Shown here one piece after another: positions 33,780-45,795 of a stretch of 64,000 nt of DNA; positions within the stretch are counted from its first letter, which is position 1, and each line of letters opens with the position of its first letter. Source of the stretch: Dillenia suffruticosa (lineage: Eukaryota > Streptophyta > Magnoliopsida > Dilleniales > Dilleniaceae); NCBI GenBank assembly GCA_033439265.1, contig JAVTVX010000010.1, forward strand, positions 20,387,056-20,451,055, in the 5' to 3' direction. Position numbers and translations under genes: made by a program. The notes beneath the pieces are model-generated. The model had not been told where the DNA came from and ran no database searches. It worked only from the letters and a program-made list of their open reading frames with translations.

Positions 33780-36254
33780 AGCACACATTTTAATTTATTT
33801 ACTAATTAGATGAGATAAAATTTTAGTGGGATGGCCACAAATTGGTGATATCCACGTCATGCCGTTTCATCTTTACGAGTACTCTATCCCACTCCACTTT
33901 CATGAGCCCCTAAAGCAAGGAGCCACCATTCTTCCATTGAGTATTTTACAATTGTGATTTATATCGCCTAACAATGCTGGTAACAGTGATAACATCACCA
34001 CCACATCCATACTTTTCTTAGTAACAGAGGCATATGACACCACATCCCACTTAAAATATCTCACTATAATATTGTGGTAGGGGATATAACTCGGAAGCCC
34101 CTTGTTTAATCATCCTCTAGCTATCTACTGAGCAAAGGAATGAATGGCCCAAAGCCAGTATTTACACGTGGGGCTCTACATACCATAACTTGGCAATAAC
34201 ATAGGACCCAGTATAAGGCAATTGTGCTTTTGAATCAGTCAACTTGCCCAAGATCAAACCTGTATTCCAAATACATCACAGATGAAAGTACAAATTATGT
34301 TCCAAGGAAAAGAATTTACTACATGGGAATGAGCATAGAGGACAGTCGACATAAAAGTACTGGTGCTGCTACAGCTTTTCCATCATAACCAACGTACTGT
34401 TCATTTGTTTAACCTTAACCTGTCCGATGTTTTGGCTCTGAGATCACAAGTTTCATGTTCCTTAGCCCAAATATATGGAGCATAGTAAAATAAATGTGTC
34501 AATACCAATTTGCAATATGTATGAAGATTGAATGTAATGTACTACTAATACTAAATAACTAAAAGGGTATAATATAGTCGTGGAATGCACGGCTCTAAAA
34601 AATATACGGATCTCTTTACATCTCTTTGATAGTCTTCTCTTTTCTTTTCTATTGGATACTTCATATGTCTTTTCACTTTTTTGCTCTTTTTCTCCCTTGT
34701 GAGTTACTAAACATGTGATATACACATATTAACTATTGTGCATACTCCCTTTTATTTTTTATTAACTCTCTAATACATAATCAACCCTTTTTAAATTTTT
34801 CACATGCTCATCTAGATTTATACTCACGACAAACAAACTCTTAAATTTACTATACACTAATTCTAAATTACAAATGTTCCAGCGGGGTTATCCTATTCGC
34901 CTAAAAATGTTAAAGAATGTTATTACAAGATCGGCAATGGGAAACAGAATCAAATAGAAGTGATTTCAGAAAGGGAAAATTTCTATGCTGCTTTATAAAT
35001 AATTGTGTTCATAAAAAATGGTACGCAGGAGCATCTCTAAATAATTGTGACTGATATATATCTATGTTTATCACTCATCCGAATGAATTATTCCATTGCG
35101 ACAAGCTTATCATCCTAAAGATGAGAATTCAACTGTCAAGCTTTACTGTAAATTTTCGTCTTACCAATGTTAAAGTTCTCTGCCTTAAGAAATAATTTTT
35201 TTCTCTACGTATTCTCATTCTAAATCATGTAACAAAGATTCTAATATTGTAAAGGAGGTAAAGGAGGTAATGTAAGACATTCCTATGCTTATTTATGTTT
35301 AAACATCAGAAAGATTAGCATTAAAAGACTCTGTTGCTGCTGAACCCCGAATCATGGCATAAGCTGCAGATTTCTCAAATACATGAGTTGAATAACATGT
35401 GTCTCTATAGTAAACCATGATCAGATGAGACAGATATTCTAACTCTGGCGCTTGAATAAACCAGGGCAGTTCGAATATAAAATTAATTCCTTAGATCTTG
35501 TGGCAATGGGCACAAAAGTTGCTTTATTTTATCAAGATATTTGCCATAAAAATAAACCCTGGTGGAAAAATGCTTCATTATATCTTCTCGTTTCTGTGAG
35601 AGAGATGACTTGGTTAGAAACTCAAACAGTTCTCCCCTATTCCATGCTTTTTATATTTGTCCCTTTCTTCTTTTTCTTCTCCCTCACTTGTCCTCTGTTA
35701 CTCCGGCCTTTACTTGAGTCAAGGGACACTACCAACATTTCCTTAAAATGAAGGAAAAGATGATCTAGCAACTTCAACATATCAATTTCCCCAAAATCCA
35801 ATCCCAGCATAATCAAATCTTTCTTTATCGTGGTGCTAAATTAACAACTTGAGTTAACCACTTAAGATGTAAATAGAAGTCATAATCTCTATTCTAGGAA
35901 CACAGACTTTCTAGTTCATATAAGTAGTAATCATTGTGTTTAACTTGCCTGATTTGGGAAAAAAAAAATTAATTGAGTAATTAATGTCTCCCGCTAGGTA
36001 GAGTACATCCTTAAGTCTAAAGCCTGCCAAATTGGTTTTCCAGGGACCAGTGATTTGGTTTAGTAGTTTTAGAGGCTGTAGAAGGCAACCTATGAAATTT
36101 ACATCAACGTATCACATTATTTCCCTATAATGGCTGACATCACAGATACAAGATGAGCATGGGCGCACCACATGTACGATGCAGATTTAATCCAGAATAT
36201 TAAAATGAGAAAAATGTTATCACATAGTCCCTACACACTACATATTATTATGTG

Positions 36255-36262
36255 TATATATA
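36255..36262 (+). promoter_or_regulatory. TATA box of the MYB gene
   Basis: TATATATA lies 90 bases upstream of the MYB ATG, a fitting distance for a leader of about 60 bases. Confidence 0.45.
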
Positions 36263-36351
36263 TGAGCTGTATACACAAAGGTCTCACGTACCAGTAAATA
36301 GATAAAATATATTTTCTTTCAGCTCACCGAAGTAAGAAGGAAAAACTGAGA

Positions 36352-37286
36352 ATGGGGCAAGAGGAAATTCGAAAAGGTCCATGGACTGAACAGGAAGACC
36401 TTCAGCTAGTTTGTTTTGTGGGCTTATTCGGGGATCGTCGCTGGGATTTCATAGCAAAAGTTTCAGGTTTGAAGGTGGCGGGAGACAAATGATAGGTAGG
36501 CTTGTCTGAAGATTGGGTGGTTTTGGGAGGAGCTACCTTTAACCGCCTGATTTTGTTGTAGGTTTGAACAGAACAGGAAAGAGTTGCAGGTTGCGATGGG
36601 TTAACTATCTGCACCCTGGTCTTAAAAGAGGGAAGATGACGCCCCATGAAGAGCGACTTGTTATAGAACTTCAGTCTCAATGGGGAAATAGGTTTTGTAT
36701 CTATGTTCCCATTTAATATCCGGGATTTATTTATTTACCTATACCAACTGATATGCACTTCATATGTTGTTCTTCCTCATGCAGATGGTCCAGAATAGCT
36801 CGGAGGTTACCGGGGCGAACGGACAATGAAATAAAGAACTACTGGAGGACACACATGAGAAAAAAGGCTCAAGAAAGGAAACGATCCATGTCCCCATCTT
36901 CTTCTAATTGTTCTTCTTCATCTTCCGATAATCATCCAGTAGATTCACAGCCTGTTGGTGACACAAGAAAAGATGTTTTTCATGACACCGGAGGCCCCAA
37001 CACAACAGCTCTGAAAGGCCAAAAAAGAACCGAGGAAGAAGAAGACAAGGGTTGCTCCATGGATCAAATATGGAAAGATATAGCCCTGCTAGATGATGAT
37101 ATTATACAACCAATAAATGATGTTTATAACGGGCAAGGGGACAATTTCTCCTATCCTTCAATAGTTTCACCTATATGGGATTATGGTTCGGACTCTCTGT
37201 GGTGTATGAATGAAGAAGAGAGTAAGATGCCCCTCCCCATGTGCGATGAGTTCCCCTGCTTTCAGGAAAGTGGAAGAGAATACTGA
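36352..37286 (+). CDS. MYB59: R2R3-MYB transcription factor, MYB48/MYB59 type
   Basis: Three exons: 36352-36466, 36562-36691 and 36785-37286, with junctions in phase 1 and 2, give 248 residues. Repeat R2 covers about residues 8-58, with W11, W31 and W51. R3 covers about 59-110, with W83 and W102. The stretches [33 protein letters not shown] and [20 protein letters not shown] are typical of MYB48/MYB59. A Ser-rich linker with [12 protein letters not shown] follows. The C-terminus contains [17 protein letters not shown], acidic and aromatic, a likely activation or partner motif. The short introns (95 and 93 bases) inside the MYB domain sit where Arabidopsis MYB48 and MYB59 are known to be alternatively spliced. 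In Arabidopsis MYB59 affects the cell cycle, root growth and potassium/nitrate transport. MYB48 is the other candidate; gene order favours MYB59. Confidence 0.92.
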
Positions 37287-39032
37287 CCGGCTAAAAAAGT
37301 TTTGATTTAATTAGATTTGTTAATATCTGTAATATTTCCCTGAGGAAGCTTAACCTCCATGGCATGAGGTTTGTCCTCTTAGAACTTAAGCTTGCTTTTA
37401 AAGTTCTCCAGTGTCAGAATCATGTAAACATCTCGTGCATAGTCTGAGTTAGTGTCTGTAAATCTCCCATGAGGAGTTCAATATGTTTACAAAATGTGAT
37501 GTAGCATATACTTGCGTTAAATCGAGTTGGGGCCGCCTAGCATTAAAGTCCTCCAAAGCATATCATTGAACTCACTAAGCTACTATGAGGTGGTAGTCGA
37601 AATAAAAGACTAAAGAAAAAAAAAAAGATTTTTTCAGTAAATAACTACCAACATATCAAAGAACTTGGAACATAGAATGCACCAGGTGAACGTAGAATTC
37701 CTTGTTAGCTCAGTACAGGATAACTTGTACTAAACGCTGTACTAAAACTCACTGCAGATATTCCCAGAAAATCTATTTAATTAGCTACCTTTGCGGTCCG
37801 TGGACAGCAGAAATTAGTTAGCTCAACTATGTCAAAATGTAAAGCAATCCAACGCCTTGATTCACCTGTCAAAAATGATCTATTAGCCCAAAGCATCACT
37901 GATTCTCTTTACACTCAGTTCAGCCATTGGTAAGTCATTAGTTGAAAAAGTAAAATTCAGAAATTAATTGGTTCATTCATCTCCATATTTAACCAACAGA
38001 AGTAAAAGTTCTATGTTTCTGCAAGAAAAAGCTTAGGCTATAAGTAAACATCTTCACATAGAGAGGTCATGGGATCCAAATAAAGTCAAGAATGAAAAAC
38101 TTGAATGATACAAGTAGTAGTTGAAAACTCCAGAAAGTTAAGAAAGAAAGATCGATAAGATAGTGGTGAATTAAATATGAAAGGGATGTTTGAAAAGGTA
38201 ACTCCATGAGAGCATATAGGATGCTCGGCATACTTTGAGAAGAGGTTCTACTTTTGGGTTGTGCCCCAGACAAAAGTTTATTTTTTATGTATTTATCTTC
38301 CTACAATAAAATAATGGCCCAGTTGTTAGCCACCCAAATCCATCCCAATCCATGGTATATTATTATTCATTTTATTGCTAGCCATGACTATAGTAAGAAG
38401 AGAATTACATAGAAACAGTTCCAAGAAAGATGAAATGGATGGACATTATCATTTTCTCAAGTAAAGTTTTGACATGATGGTCCCCCTATAAAGCTGGTCT
38501 GTCATGTGCTGGACCCATCCCAATAATCAGTAAAATTCTATGATAACCAGCAAATGTTGGGAAAGCAATAGATGTTTTAAGAAAATGGAGAAAATTAAAA
38601 AAATTGAAAAAAAAAAATTTCATCCCCTAATAATCAAGTTTGAGGAAGATAAGAGGAGCAAAATAAACAGTTTTCAGTTCTTGAAATGGTTAGGGAGGAA
38701 CAACCAATCAAACAAATCTTAATTCAAGGAACGAAAGTCAACATGTCAAGATCAAACACTTCTCTTGCTATTAGCCGAGTTCTTTCTTTTCTGTTTTATT
38801 CCTTTCTTCTTTTTTTTCCTTGTTCTATAAAATTTCTTCAAGGTGCTTCCCTTTTGTCAAGATATTTCCCGCAGTCTACTCAAGGTTTAGTTAAATCACC
38901 CATAACTGCAAGAATGTTGGACCAAAAATGTACCTTCCTCTAAATTCTGTGTCACAAATCTCAGGGTTGTGCTATTGGTATTGGTCAACTCAGATAACCT
39001 AACCATCCAACCTTTTATAGCTAATGTTGTCA
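37287..39032. other. intergenic, no gene seen
   Basis: Contains the MYB 3' region and AT-rich spacer. Frames at 38067-38273 (-), 38540-38722 (+) and 38686-38943 (+) have no motifs or exon support. Confidence 0.5.
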
Positions 39033-40155
39033 TCATCCCCAATAATGACCAGAATTAAACCATTCATGGGACCTATGTAATGGAAGCTGCATGTTCATGT
39101 TATTGAGGGTATTTTCTTCCAGGAAACAGTTCTCGCCAAATTGTAAGACTGGTCCATCACAGCCACAAGATTCATTCAAGTGGGACAAACATCCAGGACA
39201 CAGCATCACTGGTTGTGGGTGAATTTTCAAGGACCATGTGAGATACTCAGTGAGGAATTTTTCAAATAACAGCATACCCACATCTGGCCTAACAAAATAC
39301 ATGACTCGGCATGCTACCCAATCTTCATAGCTTTCATTTGCATGCTCAAGTACACTTTGAAATTCCGATTTGAAGATGATAGGGGGCGTACGGTCTTTTT
39401 GAGACATAATGTAAGCTAGCAATATCAACCCCAAGAGGCAAGGGGGGCTTCCACCCCTGAAATTTAAAATATATACATAATTTAAAAAATTATAAGCACG
39501 AATAACAAATGTGCATGTTGTGTTTCGTGCTGCCTAAAATATACATACATACATATATATATTAATTCACCCCTAACCCCAAGAAACATGGCTTTGAGTT
39601 CTTGCATATCTCGATCAAGGAAAATACTTGTTTTTTTTTTTTTTTTTCCTTTTCCTATTAACTCATGACATTATACCTCGAAGTCTAAATAAGGAAAAAC
39701 TCAAATTGGATGGGAAGAGAAATCCAACTTGTCTCCTTCCATTTTTATCAAACAAGATATCTATTAAAACTTAAAAGCCCAGTTGTACTTTGTTATTAGT
39801 TTTTTAGGCTTTTTGGTATCCCTCTCTAAGGGCAACTTGGAACAGATATGATAAATAAAGTCAGCATTCCATACATCACATTTTTTATTAACAATTATAT
39901 GCAACCACAAGTAACAAAGAGCCAAGAAAAAGAATCCTGCAAACCTAAATATGCTCCCAATATATTAACAATTTCAGTCAAATGAAATAACGTTAATGCA
40001 GTACGCTCCATCTAGAACGTGCATAGAATACATAAACTGCAGATATGTATAATCAGAAGCCCTAGGATTTTATAGGAAAATCCAAAGGAGAAATACTTGG
40101 AACAAAAGGCGTACCGAACTGCAAGAACCAGGGTTTTGGGAGACGGAGGTTCCAT
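39033..40155 (-). CDS. unrecognised two-exon gene, 154 residues
   Basis: Exon 1 (40115-40155) encodes MEPPSPKTLVLAV and ends TTCG|GTACGC. Exon 2 (39033-39456) follows AAATTTCAG. They join in phase 2 and read without a break to a stop at 39033-39035. Just after the junction GGSPPCLLGLILLAYIM is a short hydrophobic stretch, perhaps a signal anchor or weak membrane segment. The rest is a soluble-looking domain containing ESYEDWVACRVMYFVRPD, then LTEYLTWSLKIHPQP and a Cys pattern C-P-G-C with a later C-G-C, which might bind metal. I cannot name the family. The long unbroken frame, its normal amino-acid composition and the well-fitting first exon support a real gene. Whether more exons exist is not clear. 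Confidence 0.55.
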
Positions 40156-40189
40156 TTTGGAAAATACAGTTAAACGCGGATTTGGTAGG

Positions 40190-40880
40190 GTTTTTTTTCG
40201 GTTTTTTTCTTTTTATAAGAAAAAATCTTGTCAAAAAAATTCTTCTCTTAAAAGTAAATTTTTTATGAATAAAAAATTTTAAAATTAGCTTTTAAGAAAA
40301 AACTACTGATCTCCTCATTTTTTATACGCCAACATTTTAAAAAATATATTTTTTTATTTCATTTATATCATTACTTGAAGAACATAAAATTTCAAATATA
40401 TTCATATTATAAATTCATTTACCTTAATATCCTTTAGATCTCAATTTTTCTTCTTTAACTTTAACGTTTTAAAGCATGTTTACGAGAGTTTTTTTTTCTT
40501 CTTATCTTTTTTTTAAGGAAAATTAAAAATTAATTTCTTTTTAAAAAGTTAAAAATTGTTTGGTTTTCTTTTTACTTATGAAATAAGGTTAAAAATTAAA
40601 AATTAATAGATATATATAAAATTTTGTATCATTTAAATAAGAATATTATTAAAAAATAATTATGTAATGATATAAATAAAATAAAAAAAATATATTTTTG
40701 AAAAAATTATAGCATTAAAAAAAGAGAAGAAAAAATTCCTCCGAGAAGTTTTCTTTAAAAGCTGATTTTTAATTTTTTTTCATACAAAAGCTTTTTTTTT
40801 TTTAGAGTTTTTAAAAAATATTGTTTAAAAGGATTTTTTAGAAAAAATTTCTATGAAAGGGATACTTAATTTTTAATTTT
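40190..40880. mobile_element. foldback / MITE-like element
   Basis: The left arm around 40336-40375 (TTTATTTCATTTATATCATTAC core) is the inverse of 40663-40705 (GTAATGATATAAATAAAATAAA). Outwards the arms stay alignable with gaps, for example TTAGCTTTTAAG near 40286 against the inverse of CTTTAAAAGCTGA near 40755. The two imperfect arms span roughly 200 bases each around an AT-rich centre. It has no coding capacity. Exact ends and target duplication are not clear to me. Confidence 0.55.
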
Positions 40881-41191
40881 TAATTTTATTTTTATTTTAA
40901 AAGTTATAAAATCAAATTATTTTTTAAAAAAATATTAAATAATTTTTAATTTTATTAAAAAATTATTAATTTTTGTTTAGAGAGAAAAGTGAAAAGAAGT
41001 ACTGACACATGGACAGAAGAGGAACTTTTAATTTATGAGATGATTTTTCATTGTTCGGCTGCTTTCTGGAATTCCAGTTCGTTTTGCTCGGAAATTTCTC
41101 GCAGATTTGATTTCGAATTTCGAAGAGCAAATTTCGCGCTCGAGGCAGTGCCGCCCCAAGTTCTAGTTATTTCGCCCCTCCTTTTCTATTT

Positions 41192-41260
41192 AAACGCCGC
41201 GTTTTTGTCGTAACTTGCAACTGTTGATTCGCTCTTTGCTACATTGGAAACGCGGCGTTT
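41192..41260. repeat. 13-base perfect inverted repeat AAACGCCGCGTTT
   Basis: AAACGCCGCGTTT at 41192-41204 and its exact reverse complement AAACGCGGCGTTT at 41248-41260, 43 bases apart. The surroundings are AT-rich, so these CpG-dense arms stand out. Confidence 0.9.
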
Positions 41261-43453
41261 TAAGGCCCTGTCCTTGAGGGCATATATGGAAAAGTGAAAA
41301 ATGAAAATTAAAGTGTCAACTTTTCAAAATTATTTTTCATTTTCATTAATTAATTAATATCAAAATTTAAGTATGATTAATCTACAAATTGTCATATTAA
41401 TTATTTCAAAATAATTTGTCATATTAATTATTTCTTCGGCGGCTCTTTAGCAAAAAAAAACAATAAAAAAAATCCACGTCACCTTTACACATGTTAATAA
41501 ATAAAATTTTATATTTCAAAATTAACTTATAATCTACGCATTGATAACAAAGGTTTTTGTATTATGCAATTTCTCTAGTAAAATTATCAGTTTTTTTCGA
41601 TTTATAATCTCTCTGTAAACGTAAACCAGATTTTTAATCTCTATCTTTCAAAAATTTGAGTTCAATGAATATGATCTAATGTGTTTATTATGGACATTTG
41701 GGAATTCTTTTTTTGTTATATGATATTTGAATTCTAAATGGCGTTATAACTATTAAACTATCTTATTAGAAACGACATTTTAGAAATATTTACAAAATTT
41801 AAGAATTCAATTGCGCTCGATCAGCTTGCAAATAAAAAACATGATGAAATTTTAGAGTTTTTCCAGTGGTTATGGATGCTCGAAGTCTTCTAGTTGTGGG
41901 GAAACAACTTCACCAAAAGAAATCCTCCAAAACTTTGGGAACAAATAGCATGCTTCAATTTCTTGACTTGTCATCCAATAAGCTCAAAACCTTTTCGATA
42001 AACCTATGTTTTGGTAACCACTCGAATTCTTAGTCACCCCCAACAATTTCCTATTAAATCATATTCCCAAATCATTTGGAAAAAATAAGTTATTAGATAA
42101 AATCCGAATGGACAAGAATTTCTTTAATGGGTCTACTTCAAAGTACTTTTCAGATTTCTGATATTAACTCTAATCAAATTGTTAGACACTTATTTCACCA
42201 AAGAATTTTCAATCCATAATTCAATATCTCTAAACTTTTTATTTAATTCTAAAATTTTATTTGTCTTTTTTATAGTTTCTCATTAAAATCCCCCCCCCCA
42301 GGTTTGAATTTTTGTATTTTTCGAATTATCAAGAAACTTTTTCGATTTTTCTATATTAAAGTTTCTCTAGATACCATTAACAAGATTTCTAGTTCTCCCC
42401 ATTTTACAAGTTCTTTATAAGTCACTAACAATGTTTTTAATTTTCTTAATTTTTCATATTTTCTCTAAAAATTGATTACTAACAAAATTTTTTGTTTCTA
42501 GTGTTTCTGCAAAACAAATACTATTTTTTTGGGAATTCAAATGACGTTTGTATGAACTATGGTTATTAATAAAAATAGCAAATCATGATGATTCTACTTT
42601 TGCCCATAATTTTTTTTTTTGTAATATACTGATCTGTATCCAAATTTATAATTCAACTAATCCAATTTGAGAGTTACAATAACTTATTTAAGGGGTCTAT
42701 CCTCCTAACGTGATTTTTTCATATCCAAACCATGAGTTGAATTCAAAAACTTAATTAAAAAATCTAATACCACAATTCACTAAATCAAATATCCATCGGT
42801 ATTCACAATATATATAGTAAAATAATCTTGGATATATACCAAATTTTGGGGCTCGAACAATGATGCAGGAGTTATATTGTAAAGAAGGAAGACGTGTTCA
42901 AATTTATAAGGGCATGTCTCCATATTCTCACCACGCCACCCTCGATAGTGCCAACCAACCACCTTCCACATCTCTTATCTATCTTTGCAATTTTAGTAAC
43001 ATAAACATTTCAAAAGTTTTGTGATTTGATGGAAACACAAACTATTTTAGAAAGATACAAATCACTCAAATCTCCTTTTATAATCAGAAAATATGGTTTT
43101 CACTTTTAATTTGATTTTCATTTTTGAGAGTTTTGGAGTAATTGTCCAAACTGATCAAAGATAGGGTTAGATGTGTCAAATAAACTATGTCATATATCAC
43201 TATTTAGAACAGATAACGTTTTCAATATATTTATGTCAAACTTTATGTCCGAACATGAATTTACTCATCCCATGTCAAGTCCTATCGAGCATATATCAAG
43301 CCTGAGCCTCCATGCACATAGTTTGGTTCTCAGAATAAATGTCATAAAACGAACCGTTTAATGCGGAGCCTTGCCCAGTTAAATACGCAACCATCGTCCG
43401 CGTTTAGAATATAAAGGGTCCAAGGGCACATTTGTGGGAACGTAGATTGTGCA

Positions 43454-43513
43454 ATGTCTTCACTCTCCAACCTTTATCTCTTCGTTTACAACTCTCTTCA
43501 GGCGTTTGGATGG

Positions 43514-43586
<73 letters not shown>

Positions 43587-45795
43587 ACTGTGCTCTCATT
43601 ATTTTGCAGGGCACTTTCCTTATTTAGAATCTTGACTAATTTGGCGACTACCAAAGCAATAAACGCAGCCTACGCGTCTTCCGGAGACCTAATATGTGAG
43701 TCATTTTCCACAAACATCTTCCTTAAAACCTAAGATTTTGATTACAAGAAACCTAATTTGCATTTCTCGTTACAAAGGTTTATTGCAAACTATTTCCTTT
43801 TTGGAAGTCATACATGGAGCCATAGGTAAGTATTTGTCTCAAATTTTGTCCAATGTAGAGGACAGACAGTGGGGTGCAATTGAAATTGTTATTGCCTTTA
43901 ACTGTGTGATTGAAGGGATTGTGCCAAGTGGAGTATTGGTTCCTCTCATGCAATGGGGAGGGAGGACGCATTTTCTGCTTGCAATTGTTCGTCAAATTGT
44001 CGAGGTTAGTGTTTCTTTCAGTATAATGAGATTTAAGAAGGGCAGAGCACACAATGTGACTATACCTTAGCGCCCACTTGTTCCTTTGTAGGATGGATTG
44101 TAAATTAGCTTGAATTCGTTTGCTTCTATGTAGTTTATGGTCGTTTCTGTGCAATGTGATCATATTATGTGATGAAGCATGTTCTTTTTTGCAGGTCCAG
44201 GAGCTGTCAGCAGTTTTCATAACTTTTGTTGCATGGAGTCTAAGTGATGTATGCTTTTTAAATAGCCTTCTAATAACAGTTGTGATTTATCTAATATATG
44301 GTTGCTTACAAAGTGATGGATTCGAGTGGACTAATTTATGATTTACTATCTCCACGAGGGAAAATGGGGTCCTAAGTTAAGTTCTATTTATTAACAGTGC
44401 AGTATATGACTTCTTGATACAGATAATTAGATATTTGCACTATACTTTGAATTGCATGGGGAGTTCTCCACATTGCATCACCTATGTCAGGTCTGGCATT
44501 ATTTACAAATATTCTCACACACTAATCTCTTAGAGTCTGTCTTCCATGTTGAAACTGATATTCTTTTCTGTTTTATAGGTATACTGCATTTATTGTGTTG
44601 TATCCTGTGGGGCTTGCTCCTGGAGAGAGTGAGTTCTTCTGGGTGCTCCTTCTTGCTTAATTGCGAGTTTTGTAGTATGCATAGTCTTCATATATCTGTG
44701 TCTTAAACAAACTGATTATTGGTCATCCAGTGAGGATTATGTACGAAGCACTTCCATACATAAAAGCCAAAAGTCTGTACAAAGATTTCTTTCTGGGTCT
44801 ACCCCCTGGCTATTACAATTTTGTCAAGGTATGTCATAACTTGTCTTATAATTTGCGCTAACTAGTAAACTTCATAATTCTTTAGAAGACCAAGCCATGG
44901 CCTGTACTTTTTCAGTTACTCTCTTTAGTTGTTGGCTTAGTTGCAGTGTCATTGAATATATTTTTGTGGATTTTGAGTTGAGCTGGAAGGTTCAACTTGT
45001 GGACCACTTTAATGCTTTAAAGTACAGGTTTTAGGGTTTCCTGACCACCTGATGAGGGTCCAGATTTTTGGATTTTAAACAAGTTGCTTAGGCATGCCTG
45101 CCGAAATTCCTAAAAAGCATTTTTAGTTTGAGTTCCCCCTTTCTTAATAGTCCCACTTTCATTCTCAACTTCCCAATTGTTTTCGGAAGCTGTGGACCTA
45201 GTGTAAGCTTTACAGATGCTAAATTGTTGGGAAGATTAGATTGGCCCTTGGCCCAATGATTATGAAAAGGAGGTTGAATCTTGATCTACTGGAACAACTA
45301 AAAAATAGTTTTGTTTAGCTTGACATTTAAATCACTAATTATATATCCAACATTCTCTTGGTTCCACACTTTAAATATCTCTAAAGTTCGAGGTAAGTGA
45401 TAATCTATTTAAGTTTTTTTTAACTGTACTGCCTGACATTGGACATCTCTTGTCATTTATCTGAAGGGACGAAGTAAATGATAATTTATTAACCTTTTCA
45501 TCTCTACTGTCTGACACATGTTTGCTACAGCGAAGGATTATTTGACATCTCTCTATGTTCATCGAAAATGATGAATTGATATACATCTTGCATGGACAGA
45601 TATGTCAATCCTTATGTTCAGTGACATATATGTATAACTTTTTTTTATTATTATATTGATCCATTTCTGATTTTATTTTTCTTGGGTCAGGTCCTGCTAA
45701 TATGCTACCCATTTCTATGGTTGAAACTTTATCTGCATTTATTCAAGCAACGGAGGTCAAAACTGGGTAGGCAGCCAGAAAAGAAGAAAGAATGA
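43454..45795 (+). CDS. very-long-chain 3-hydroxyacyl-CoA dehydratase (PAS2-like, PTPLA)
   Basis: Catalyses the third step of very-long-chain fatty-acid elongation, removing water from 3-hydroxyacyl-CoA, in the ER membrane with KCS, KCR and ECR. Nine exons: 43454-43512, 43610-43695, 43778-43825, 43916-44004, 44195-44248, 44423-44490, 44579-44628, 44731-44828, 45691-45795. All phases agree, giving 218 residues (PAS2: 221). Family motifs in order: LLQTISFLEVIHGAIGIVPS, VAWSLSDIIRYLHY, RYTAFIVLYPVGLAPGE, MYEALPYIKAKSLY and a tail CYPFLWLKLYLHLFKQRRSK. The expected catalytic pair is Y143 and E151. The C-terminus KKKE is a KKXX-type ER retrieval signal. Several hydrophobic helices are evident. It is closer to the second plant group (Arabidopsis At5g59770) than to PAS2 itself. 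Intron 1 is almost wholly a CT repeat. A weak TATAAAG lies at 43410. Confidence 0.92.
43517..43583. repeat. (CT)n filling intron 1 of the dehydratase gene
   Basis: About 33 CT units begin five bases after the exon 1 donor and fill two thirds of the 97-base intron, ending 26 bases before the acceptor. Confidence 0.95.

Larger units (their letters stand above)
26634..36351. other. 10 kb gene-poor stretch
   Basis: No supported gene. It holds (AT)n at 27397-27420 and 28464-28486, (CTGTTCA)4 at 29177-29205, GA-rich duplicated blocks at 29405-29515, a LINE 3' end (30342-30677), (TG)n at 31147-31165, (CCAC)n near 32628-32643 and (CT)n at 33744-33774. A minus-strand frame at 32986-33195 encodes a hydrophobic stretch but has no supporting exon. 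Confidence 0.5.
40156..43453. other. intergenic with foldback element and GC-rich inverted repeat
   Basis: Apart from the foldback element (40190-40880), the inverted pair at 41192-41260, a two-unit repeat with TTGTCATATTAATTATTTC (about 41390 and 41416) and a C10 tract near 42291, I see AT-rich spacer without a gene. Confidence 0.5.

Noticed and set aside
36402-36680. Minus-strand frame of 92 codons
   Set aside because: Antisense to MYB exons and the first intron; the plus-strand MYB domain explains the sequence.
43460-43654. Minus-strand Arg-Glu repeat protein
   Set aside because: Translation of the (CT)n repeat in intron 1 of the dehydratase gene.
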